From assembly GCA_001599935.1 (NCBI GenBank), contig BCIJ01000014.1, positions 186,001 through 250,000 on the forward strand: DNA of 64,000 nt, read 5' to 3'. Under the pieces are notes generated by a model. That model ran no database searches and had not been told where the DNA came from. It saw nothing but the letters and a program-made list of their open reading frames with translations. Below, one piece after another: positions 55,467-64,000 of the stretch (position 1 is its first letter; every line of letters begins with the position of its first letter). This stretch comes from Holtermannia corniformis (Eukaryota; Basidiomycota; Tremellomycetes; Holtermanniales). Made by a program: the position numbers and the translations under genes.

Positions 55467-55859
55467 CTATGCGCCCGCTTGCGATGCCACGAGCGCCCTC
55501 CAGCTTTCACTCTTCTTAGCGAGTTGCTCGTCGCTCAGATTGTCACGAAGCTTGATCGCTGCCATGACCCGGGACTCGGCTTTGGTCAGGAGGTTGTCGA
55601 GCGTCGCGACACTATCAGTGGCGTATGCAGTGTCGATATCTTCACGCGCATGAACATGTGACGCGGGATTCCAGGTCTTGATACATGGTCGGATCTTATC
55701 GTTATCATAAACCTCGATACTCGTCAGCCAAGCCCTCGTGCCACGACTTCCGATGGCGATTGTGTGTGCTGCTGCGTCTGACTCGTTGGTCGGATCGACA
55801 TGGCCAAGAGCTGGGAACCACAGTGTAAAGCTCATGATTGCCTTGGGAGCGGTAGGCAT
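55467..55859 (-). CDS. Hypothetical small protein, family C copy 2
   Basis: First ATG at 55859; 130 residues. It reads MPTAPKAIMSFTLWFPALGH, VDPTNESDAAAHTIAIGSRG, TRAWLTSIEVYDNDKIRPCI and KTWNPASHVHAREDIDTAYA. A long helix follows (LTKAESRVMAAIKLRDNLSD, EQLAKKSESWRALVASQAGA). It shows the same order of features as the ORF at 54656-55027 (LG-x-x-DP-x-N...AH, SI strand, NLS helix with SW). No signal peptide or TM. The function is unknown. The helix-rich C-terminus suggests a protein-protein interaction module. Confidence 0.5.
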   Translation of the reverse strand: MPTAPKAIMSFTLWFPALGHVDPTNESDAAAHTIAIGSRGTRAWLTSIEVYDNDKIRPCIKTWNPASHVHAREDIDTAYATDSVATLDNLLTKAESRVMAAIKLRDNLSDEQLAKKSESWRALVASQAGA

Positions 55860-56181
55860 TGCTGAGCTGGTCACACCCTTTTATGCTCAGCACGTCGACC
55901 CGTATGTTCACTTGCCGCTCTGTATCAAAGGGCAGTGCTCCTTTTTATCTGGAATCTCGGGTCGTCTGCGCGGCAAACTAAACAATGACATTTGCAACAA
56001 AGGACTGATCTACCATATCAGACACGATAACCAGGAGCAACCACTGGATGTGTGCGGGCAAAGTCGCATAGGGGATTAGACGACGCAAGTAAAGCTCTAG
56101 ACTACGCTACACTCAAAGTGGCAACTCCCATTGGAAGCTTAGAGGCCGAGGAGACCGGTAACTATGTGATAGTCAGCACAG
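55860..56181. other. Intergenic gap
   Basis: About 320 bases; no gene seen. Contains the upstream region of family C copy 2 and the 3' end of the secreted-protein gene. Confidence 0.45.
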
Positions 56182-56975
56182 CTAGGGACTGTCAAGTGAC
56201 GCACCGCCACCGAGGAGAGGGCCGAGGCCAAGACCACCAAGGAGACCCGAGAGAAGACCACCGACGAGGCCGCCAACGAGACCCTTGACATCAGCGAGGA
56301 GGCCACCGACAAGAGCAAGGACACCTGACAAAGTCAGCGATGAACAGCTAGTTCGAACCAGGCGACTAACCGGCAACAATGAACTCGACACCCTTGAGGA
56401 CGAGGGTCAAGGCGGTGTCAATCTGGCAGAGGAGGGTGGCCTAACGCGAGTCAGCGGAGTCTTCATCGGGAGCAACTGCACGTACGACAACAGGGATCGA
56501 GACGATGTCCTCAGGAAGGGCGTCGACGAGCTCGAGAACCTCGCGGACAATGTCGGCAACGGTACCAGCGACGTCGTTGACGAGCTCACGCCTGCATATT
56601 GTCAGCTCAGACCAAGACCCGATGCGCCAAACCCACTCGGCGATGTCGCGCTTGCCAGCACCGACAGCGGCAATGGCCTTGAGGTCGACGCCACCGGCCG
56701 AGAGGGTGGTTTGGGCAGCAACGAGGGCGGTGTTGATGAGGCCGAGGTTCTCGACGACGACGGCCTGGACGTTGACCTGAGCCTTGATGGCGGCAACGGG
56801 GGTAACCTGTACATTGGGTCAGCTTGGTCATGGAGGTACGAGCACGACGTACGATGGCAGCCTTGAGGTCGGTCACGACGGCCAAAGCGTCAACATCGCG
56901 GGGCTTGAGGGCGGTGGGTGCGGCCAAGGCGACAGCCACGAAGGGGAGAGCGAAGAGAACGCGCGAGAAGAGCAT
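56182..56975 (-). CDS. Secreted hydrophobic protein with Gly/Leu-repeat tail
   Basis: Start at 56975: signal peptide MLFSRVLFALPFVAVALAAP, then TALKPRDVDALAVVTDLKAA. After an intron: VTPVAAIKAQVNVQAVVVEN, LGLINTALVAAQTTLSAGGV and DLKAIAAVGAGKRDIAEWVW. Next come ELVNDVAGTVADIVREVLEL with VDALPEDIVSIPVVV, then LLCQIDTALTLVLKGVEFIV. A last exon encodes VLALVGGLLADVKGLVGGLV, GGLLSGLLGGLGLGPLLGGG and ends ASLDSP. The helical Val/Ala/Asp repeats after a PRDV start recall hydrophobic surface-binding (HsbA-like) proteins, but the Gly-Leu tail is not typical. Only one or two Cys are present, so it is not a hydrophobin. Probably extracellular or cell-wall. About 220 residues; junctions approximate. Confidence 0.65.
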
Positions 56976-57936
56976 TGTGAGAAGATTGGAAAGTTGTTAA
57001 ACGAATGTGGGGTGCTATAAAGCAGATGCTGAGTGTGTGATTGTGAGACAGGAATCAATGAGCTGATGAGGAAGAGAGTGAGCGCTCGCTGTCCCCATCT
57101 TTATACCGCTCTGCCCCCTGCGCGCCGTCAACATGAACGCACGCGTCGGCACTAGCGCAACGGGATGTGACGTCGCCGTTCACGCCTTTGTGTGTTAGCC
57201 CAAGGCCTGAAACTGGGACGGACATCCCTTTACCTCCTCGGCTTGAGGGCGATCGCGCTAGTGCCAGACATTGAGACCTCCTTACCGCCAGCAAGTGCTT
57301 GCACGGACCTCTGAGCGTCATTTGCGCGGTTTGGCGCAGCCCGCGTGGGCGCCCGTAAAGGACAGCACACGACTAAGCGCAAGCTCGGCGCTTGTGCCGC
57401 CACGAGACTGTCACTAGCCGTCAGTGCTGTCAATGGCGCCGTCACTCGGCCGGATGGGGTGTCAGAGCGACGCCGAGCACCGGTGTCCGATGGCCAAGGG
57501 AGGCAGAAGGATAGGAGTCGCCGAGGCCGGACGCGGATCGCTGCATGGGCGAGGTGGCATGCGTTCCGTGTCTCGAGGTAGTGATGAGCAAGCAACGGGA
57601 CGTGGTCTTACATGGGCAAGGGAGATCAGTAGCGAGAGATTGCAGAGTCGTTGCAGACTCACCCTGTCTGAGCCGGCACGCCGCAGCATCAGCAGTCCCA
57701 CACCACTGCCTACAAGCTCCCACTTGCACGCCACTGACGATGCCGCATCGCCGGTCTAGTCTAGCAAACGTATTCATACATTCTTCGCGATGCACGATTC
57801 TACACTGCTCGTCACGCACTATACCGTCCTCTCCAACCTCCCAAAAGTCGTACTATACAGTCGCCCTTCGCCTCATCGCTCACTCTACACCAGACTCTGT
57901 TTGCTTGGTGTGTTTTCTTCGCAAACGCCGAGCCTC
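56976..57936. other. Long intergenic region
   Basis: About 960 bases between the secreted-protein start and the Con7-like gene's stop. It should contain the promoter of the secreted-protein gene. No convincing ORF or RNA gene was seen. Confidence 0.45.
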
Positions 57937-60194
57937 TCAGTGCCCGAACGCCAGCTCGCTCCCTCCGCCCGACAGCAGACCAAAGCCTCCGCTGCCACCA
58001 TGCCCGTGATTGAGATGAACGGGCGGAGGCTCCATTCCCGCGCTCAACGTCGGCAGCGACTGACCGTGGCCGTGGCCGTGGCTATGCGCATGCGGATTGA
58101 GCTGCGTCGGTGTTGCAAAGTCCTCCCCTAGCGGCTGGAACGCCTGAGCCTGAGGCGGGATCGGAACATGCGAGGGCGGGTGCATTCGCCGACCCGGCTG
58201 GGGTTGCGCGTACGGACCACCGGGGACAGGGCCGCCAAATGAGGAGGCCGAAGACGCCGAGGCGACGCTAGAGCTCGACGTCGGGCGCGAGTCATCGTGA
58301 TACTCGTATTCATGTGACGGCGGCTGGCGGAGCGGCATGGGCATGGGCATGATGGCATGGTAGGGTGCGGGGCGGTAGTAGTCGCCCGCGACGGACAGGT
58401 CAGAGTCGCGGCGCGGGTGTTGCGAGTCGGATGAGGATTCGAAACCGTCGGATGTAGCAGACTGCATGGCGGCTTGCTCGCGCTTGCGCTTACGCCACGC
58501 TTTGCGAAGCTCTTTGAATTCTGTTACCACGTCAGCTCGTATCCAATAGTGATCGTGAGGAAAGGCGCAGGACAATCCGAGACGCCGCGTCATACAATCC
58601 AAGTGACTGGCACTGGATTGCCTGCGGTGCAGAGAGCATCGGATGCGTATTGCAATCACAGCAAGCAGAGCATCGTACAGATTCTCCAAGCTATGCGCAC
58701 GCCGTCATGCCTGGAGGCGCCGGTTGATCATGTGTCTCAGCGGCACAATCACGCAAGACCACCAGGGAGGTGTGCTCCAGGCAAAACCAACTGCAACGTA
58801 GCGTACAAGCATATGTGATGCCCTTGGTTCTTGGCGTGGCGACGGCCGAATTAACACCGGGCTTCACGCGCTGATGACGATACCTCTCACGAGGCCGGCA
58901 GAATTCTCTTCCGTCGCTGTGCAGCAACGCGGTGTTACGAAGCAAAGCTAGACCCCGTGCTTTGCGCTGAACAATAAGCAAGATGGCATCGAGCCTGTGC
59001 CGCCCTGATGTGCACATCGGTCACATTGGCTCTCATGGCCATCGACGCTTCTGTCAGCTGTCCAACCCAAGCAGCACCCTGTACCGCTTCACGCCGCACC
59101 AAGGGAACCCCAACGTAAAGCGAAAAGGACTCACCGCCAGGCAGCCTCTTGTCGCCATGTTTCTGCATACTGACGTGCGCGTTCAGATGGTTCAGCGTTC
59201 CATACGCCTTTTCACACCCGTTGAAGCCACAAACGTAGAGCCTTTCAATCTCGTCGAACCGACGGCGGGGCCGCTTCTTTGGCTGTTGCGGTGTGGCGAC
59301 GTGCGCTGGCCCGTAAGGATGCGCCGGGTTCGAGTGTGGGTGCGGGTGAGGGATCCCGAAGCGGGCGTGGTCGAGTGAATGCGCTCGCGGTGGCGGTGTA
59401 AAGTAGTCGGTTGGGTGTGGGTGGATGAGGGATTGAGTGCGGAGTTGGGTGATTGAAGGGGGAGGATGGGAGCGCGATGGAAGTTGGCCGCCTGGTCCGG
59501 CAGTAGCGCTGGAGCTGTACGGATACCCTGCTGGCGCCGTGGCGGGTGGTGGCAGCCCATCCGACGTCTGCGGACGATCACCCGACGGCGAGATGAAAGA
59601 GTACGCAGGGTAACCTGGTGGTGGCTGCGCATACGCCGTTGCGATCCAGTGCTGTGGTACGTTGTTTGCCTGCAAGAACTGGACGTGCGAGGGCAGCGAG
59701 ATGGCTGTTTGCGCTAGAAAGTGAGGTTCTGAAGCCCGACGTGCCGAGTGGTGAGGGTCGATCCCATCTTGAGAGTGGGTCGATGGCGGTGCGAGCGAGG
59801 GTGAAGGGTGGGTACTGCTGGACCCGAACGGATCGGCAAACACGGGTGTGCTGCTTCCGCCGCTGTTGCCATGTTGTTGCTGGTTGAAACTGAAATCACT
59901 CCAACCGCCTCCACGCTGCAAGAGCCCTCCGGCCGTCTTTGGCCGCCTCGAGTCGTCTGGCTGGGTGCGGGCAAAGTCGCGGCTGATCGCAGGCAACGAG
60001 CCGTCTTCGACACTTGAAAACGAAGCACCGGAAGCCGAGGCCGAGGTTGCACTGCTGAACGAGGACGATTGCTGACGATACGCTGCCGGGCCTTGACTTG
60101 TATTCGGGTCGATCGCGTACGGATTGGTCTCGAGGGCGAGCGGGTTGGGTTTGAGCTCGACCGGTGAGAGCTCGAGTGCGCTGGGAGCGTCCAT
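57937..60194 (-). CDS. C2H2 zinc-finger transcription factor, Con7-like
   Basis: Con7 controls morphogenesis, cell-wall genes and infection structures in filamentous ascomycetes. Start at 60194 (MDAPSALELSPVELKPNP). Residues of about 1-310 are Ser/Pro/Gln/His-rich. The conserved block is PKKRPRRRFDEIERLYVCGF, NGCEKAYGTLNHLNAHVSMQ and KHGDKRLPG, joined across a 614 bp intron (58521-59134) to EFKELRKAWRKRKREQAAMQ. This gives one C2H2 finger (C-x4-C-x12-H-x5-H) plus the basic FKELRKxWRKRK helix, both hallmarks of Con7. The C-terminal 180 residues are Ser/Pro/His-rich with a HSHGHGHG run, ending SGGGSELAFGH at 57937. Only two exons, unlike most genes here. Confidence 0.85.
58521..59134 (-). other. 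614 bp intron inside the Con7-like gene
   Basis: The donor ggcg|gtgagt and the acceptor taacag|aattc restore the GEFKELRK reading of the Con7 family, so the intron limits are well supported. Most introns in this window are 45-70 bp. The intron holds no convincing coding frame. Confidence 0.75.
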
Positions 60195-60885
60195 AGTCGT
60201 GGATGCAGGCCTGACTGCTAGCTAGCTTGAGCGTTGGTGCGGTGCTCGTAGCGCGCGCGGCCGTCGTGATCGGGTCTGAAACTGCTTTGCTGCTGCTGCG
60301 GCCCACGCGAGCCAGCGGCGTGTGCGTGTGTGTGATCCCCCCTTTGAGTGTAGCCGCGTGCAGTCTGTGCGCTGCAGGTACTGCGCGGCTCTGGTCGGCC
60401 ACACCCAAACACTGCGATGAGGGACCCTCCTTTCCCGGGGGAGTGCCCGGCCAAGTCGAGTTTAGCGTCGTGCCTCTTTGATCACCCACCCGCTCATCCG
60501 CTCTGCGTTCACCTCGCGGTCAGCCGTGGGGCACAGGGAGTCGCAACGGGTGCGATCGACTGATGCCTGATGCCCTGCGTCGTTTCAGATACGGACTAGT
60601 AATATCCGATACGCTGCGTCACTCGCCGTCGCTGACGGATGACGGTTCCTTCAGGGTTTGGCTCGGGAAGCGCGGTCACAGCGGCGGCGGCGGCGGCGGC
60701 GGCGGCGACGGCGGCAGATTGCGATTGATGATTGCGATGGCGTATAACAATGAATTTGATAATTACGGGGTTGTAGCGTGGTCGAATTGGATTAGCAAGG
60801 GATCGGCGTAGAAGATAGCGGAGAGAACAGGGCAGGAGCGAGTCCAGCATGGATGAGCCTCCGACGAGCCGCGAGGCCAGCAGTC
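60195..60885. other. Divergent upstream region of the Con7-like gene and the CS-domain fragment
   Basis: About 690 bases with GT-rich and GGC-rich simple sequence and no gene. It probably carries the promoter and long leader of the Con7-like gene, as transcription factors of this type often have long upstream regions. Confidence 0.45.
60681..60715. repeat. GGC trinucleotide repeat
   Basis: An almost perfect (GCG/GGC)n tract of about 11 units broken by one GAC, located between the Con7-like promoter and the CS-domain fragment. Simple-sequence repeat, non-coding in any accepted model. Confidence 0.85.
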
Positions 60886-61062
60886 ATGTCGCTCGGGATC
60901 AGGTACGCAGCGGGACACATGGTGATCATGTATAAACTGAGGCGGACTCCAGGCACGACTTCTACCAGTCGGACACCAAGGTCGTCGTCTCGCTCTACAT
61001 CAAGGGCCTCACAAAAGATCAAGTGTCCGTCCGCTTCCACCCAACCTCGGTGAGTGATCTGG
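60886..61062 (+). pseudogene. Truncated SGT1-like CS-domain gene
   Basis: SGT1 is an HSP90 co-chaperone needed for kinetochore assembly and SCF function. Here a short first exon (MSLGI-R, ATG at 60886, intron 60903-60952 with gtacgc...ccag) joins HDFYQSDTKVVVSLYIKGLT and KDQVSVRFHPTS. This is the beginning of a CS domain like those that open TPR-less fungal SGT1 proteins (xRH[DE]FYQ[ST]D...V..KG). After HPTS comes a normal-looking gtgagt donor at 61050. No downstream stretch restores the rest of the CS domain (the usual Y..GD..L...PL..I) or the SGS domain: the nearest acceptors lead to stops within a few codons. So it is either a truncated copy or a gene split by an insertion. Confidence 0.6.
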
Positions 61063-63412
61063 TGGCCGTTTGGGTAACTTGGGGATGGTTCTTGGTGAAG
61101 GCATGCTTGCTTTTAGCGTATGATCAACTGAATAACGTGCGCAGGCGCGATTCATTCACAGATCAATACGCAAGCTGCGGTAAGCTGCATCCAGTGTACC
61201 GGCATCGCTCAGAGCTGTTGCCTTTGAGATTTGAATGTGCATTCTCGTATCCGCAATAAGCTCGATATCAGCTCAAATGCGTTTCGTCCTCTGATGCTAC
61301 GATTTGACGAGTCTGTCCTGATACACCGAGGCAGATGAGTCACTGGCTCTGTTAGTCCATGGTTCTCGGCTCCGTGGTTTCGCAAGGTTTAGACATACTA
61401 GTCGTCTCGCGAGCATGCTGTAGATCACAGGGAGGTCATGACTCAACCATCTGCATCTATCACATATCGGTGTCAGGCCCGAGGCCGTCAATTGCGCAAA
61501 GGATTGCCGTCTTATGCCGCTTGACTCGTCTCAACCTCGTTACTGGCTGTCGCGCGGGAGATCAGAACATGGACAGGATCGTTGGGGACCGAGCTTGCAA
61601 GATTGGGCGTTTCCAGATGGATCTTCATTCATCTTTAAACCGCTGTCCAAGCTAGCTCGTACATAACGACAGCTTCGACTATCCGAGCGCAATATTTTAG
61701 TTATACTTTGGCCAGTATGACATGCCCGTGCCAGGATGGTCAACAGCCTTGTGGTTCTGATCTCACACGGTTCCTACAGACGGCGGCACTACTAGCTGGA
61801 TAACCCAGCTACATCGAAGGTCTAGCCGGTGGACAGGATGTCCGCTAGGGTGTCGACGCTTCGCTCTGCTTTGCAGCTTTATCCGCTGGCCTCACCCGCG
61901 CCTGAGGCATAGCTACTGCCTGTACAGGTGGTACAGGTGGGGCGTCTCGTCCGTGATAACCTGACTGTACAGATCACCATGGCGCTCTCAGTCGATGCTG
62001 AGACGCGCAACACCATTGGCAATGTCGTATTTCGGACAAGTCTGAGCTCAATCTAACCGCTCGAGTGCATCCAGACGAGTATTCCGATCGGATCTTGACT
62101 TTCAGCTGAACGAGCTGGTTTAGGAGACATCGAGTGCTTGCTTACGCGCAAAAGACTCGCTAGCGTCTTCACAGTCGTACGAGATCGTCTTTCCAGAGTG
62201 CGGGTTGACTTTGAGCTCCGTTTGGTGCGGTCCTACGACGCCTCGAGTGGAGCGTCGATGTATTGATCGGATGACCTCAACAGTCGGTCTCTGCTATGGA
62301 ATCACTCGCGGATTGCGTCGTTGCGCAGACACCGTCGACTTACAAAACCGTTCTCGTGATTCGGCTCTGCTCTCTTCGAGCGCTGGCAGTCAGACGCGGG
62401 GCTTCGAGTGGTCAACCAATGTCCTCCTAGGTCATCGCGGATCATTGCAGAAACCACTAATGGGTCGGTGATGACGGCCAGGCGTCACGGCAGAGTAACA
62501 CGAACTCGTTCGGTGGAAACACGAATAGATCGCGCTTTTCAGGAGCGAGGGACGGCACGGTTCATGTCAGGGAGCCGTCCATTGTTTTGGCTTTGTTGCT
62601 GAGCGTTGTTAAGGCGGTTCTGCTGTGTGAGGACGGGCGCCCTCAGGGCTCACTGGACGGTCGTGGCTAAGCTATCTGCTGCTTGACGCACTCGCCGTGC
62701 ACCGAACGGCGGGCGAGTCAGTTCAAATGTCGTAGCTTTGCTTCTGAAGCGCATTACAGTTGACGACTTGAGCTCTCTCGTGAACCTTTCCGCAACAGAC
62801 TGTTGCTTTTCGCGCTTGCGACCGACGGGCACGATGACTTGGCATTCGTGCACTGTGGTGACAGCTCGCAAAGATGACGGAGTTCACAGCTACACTCGGT
62901 CTAGCTGTGATACAGTCGCCAGTACTGCGAGCAGGTCGAATTGCAGGTGATTGTCAGGCAAACGGCCATAACTCTTCTTCAGCTAGCCTGGCACTATTAC
63001 TCAGCTTCCAAGACGGAGACCAAAGCTACTATGATCTGTCAATGTCGCACGCCCTCTTGCTGCTCAACCGATGAACTGTGAGACTCGGCCCCGATCATGT
63101 TCGTCGATGGTTTCGGGGCTGGAGCTGTATCCAGAGTTACCAATCTTCAGGCGAAGTTTGGTAATTCTTGCAGCCAGCTCTTGCATTTATAAGATCCCGG
63201 TGAGCGGTGACGGGTGATGGCTCGGCGAGGGCGGAGGGCCCTGCACGGAATGCAGACGCCTGATGAGCAGCTCATCAATAGGACTCTAGATGCGTTGCTT
63301 TGAGCAGACGACACCTTAGACGTCAGCTGCTTTTGCCGACAAACTCTGCCTGACAGCCAAGGCAGCTGACTTTCCAGCAGTGCGTGGCTGTGTCATCGCA
63401 GAACATTGTCCA
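61063..63412. other. Gene desert of about 2.35 kb
   Basis: Only short unconvincing ORFs on both strands, with composition closer to random than in the rest of the window (AT content looks higher and there are frequent stops). No terminal repeats, transposase, reverse transcriptase or tRNA pattern was recognised by eye. A small direct repeat, ggtacaggt, lies near 61928-61941. It could be a decayed mobile element, since it directly follows the broken CS-domain gene. Confidence 0.45.
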
Positions 63413-63976
63413 TCATGAGCAAGGTAGCATTGTGTGATCGGCCGTCCCTTTGGCGAAAGTCGTCAGGCGTAAAGCCTGAGGCACTTTGACCAAGGCACAC
63501 AGGTCGCAGCAGTGTTCCGCGCCGAGCAGTGCAAGTGCGCTTGTACCACAACCCGCTCCGTTCGTTCCAAATTGGTCGTTGAAATCCACGTCAACGTCTT
63601 CCAGGCTGCGAGAAGTCGTTCCGGCCAGTCCTCCACTGGAGACCGTCAGGTTGCGAACCCGCTTTGGCGCTTGATTTCCTTGCGCATCGCTGCTGTCCGC
63701 TGCATCGCGTGCATGACTGGCGGCAAGGTTATCTAAGACTTGAGCGCCGATTCGTACGTGAATGGCATTGGCATGGGCAGCTGTCGATATCAGAAAGAAC
63801 CCTGTCCACAGCTTGTGAAATTCCAGTCTGCGCACTGGGCTTGGGCCCACAAAGTGCGAGACGGGTTCGCCCAAGCGGACAAGGGACAGACTTGGCAGGG
63901 TCGATGTGCAGGTTTTATGACACTTTCCTGGCAAATGTGATTCTGACGTAGCTGACACTATGTCATAGGCGACCAT
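63413..63976 (-). CDS. Doubtful ORF near the right edge (187 residues)
   Basis: An uninterrupted frame from ATG 63976 (MVAYDIVSATSESHLPG) to a TGA at 63413. An internal hydrophobic run, LWTGFFLISTAAHANA, looks like a secretion signal but is some 55 residues from the start, so the real beginning might be an exon acceptor. The second half (ARDAADSSDAQGNQAPKRVR, then SLEDVDVDFNDQFGTNGAGC and GAEHCCDLCALVKV) has several Cys and could be a small secreted protein. No family recognised, and splicing or a continuation beyond the window is possible. Confidence 0.3.
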   Translation of the reverse strand: MVAYDIVSATSESHLPGKCHKTCTSTLPSLSLVRLGEPVSHFVGPSPVRRLEFHKLWTGFFLISTAAHANAIHVRIGAQVLDNLAASHARDAADSSDAQGNQAPKRVRNLTVSSGGLAGTTSRSLEDVDVDFNDQFGTNGAGCGTSALALLGAEHCCDLCALVKVPQALRLTTFAKGTADHTMLPCS

Positions 63977-64000
63977 CCTTCTGCCCAACGATGCGACGGA

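Noticed and set aside
61741..64000. Transposable element in the gene-poor right end
   Set aside because: No transposase, integrase, reverse transcriptase or terminal repeat could be recognised, so only a gene desert is reported.

Overview
This window is nuclear DNA from a fungus, most likely a basidiomycete yeast-like or gene-dense filamentous species. Genes are close together on both strands and are interrupted by many introns of about 45-70 bp with GT-AG ends and CTGAC/CTAAC-like branch sites. Housekeeping proteins have clear fungal orthologs: Prp40, RPS14, TAF10, AP-3 sigma, the complex I 30 kDa subunit, Cox23, Rrg9 and Con7. The compact layout and moderate GC would suit Pucciniomycotina, but I cannot fix the genus from sequence alone. 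Exon junctions below were worked out by hand from splice signals and reading frames, so start/end pairs are gene spans.

Layout. 0-7 kb: the tail of an unidentified gene, then Prp40 (U1 snRNP) converging on a GCFC/PAXBP1-type protein. 7-9.4 kb: gene-poor, with a few weak ORFs. 9.4-18 kb: an EH-domain adaptor, mitochondrial Rrg9, AP-3 sigma, ribosomal protein S14, two convergent small paralogous ORFs, and a glycerophosphodiester phosphodiesterase. 18-24 kb: an RTA1-like membrane protein, a secreted GPI-type protein, and a gene in which a PIG-P domain reads in frame into a heme oxygenase domain. 24-36.6 kb: U2-associated SR140, a PWWP-domain protein with a divergent small membrane protein, an allantoate-permease-type MFS transporter, a tandem pair of unknown small paralogs, SNX3, and complex I NDUFS3. 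37-44 kb: a very long disordered protein and a CCCH zinc-finger protein. 45-51 kb: Cox23, a PQ-loop protein (Any1/SLC66A2 type), a CZIB/DUF866 zinc protein, the recombination factor Sws1 (ZSWIM7), TAF10 and a BTG/Tob-domain protein.

51.6-57 kb is an accessory-looking block: a Crinkler/RHS-type P-loop NTPase, several small unknown ORFs (two of them distantly alike), and a secreted Gly/Leu-tailed protein. 58-60.2 kb holds a Con7-like C2H2 transcription factor with an unusually long intron. At 60.9 kb is a truncated SGT1-like CS domain, followed by about 2.4 kb in which I see no credible gene.

Main points of interest: the PIG-P-heme oxygenase fusion, the Crinkler-type gene and its small neighbours, two families of unrecognised small paralogs (one with a GC-AG intron at a conserved position), and the truncated CS-domain gene. 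No rRNA, tRNA, CRISPR array or intact transposon was recognised.
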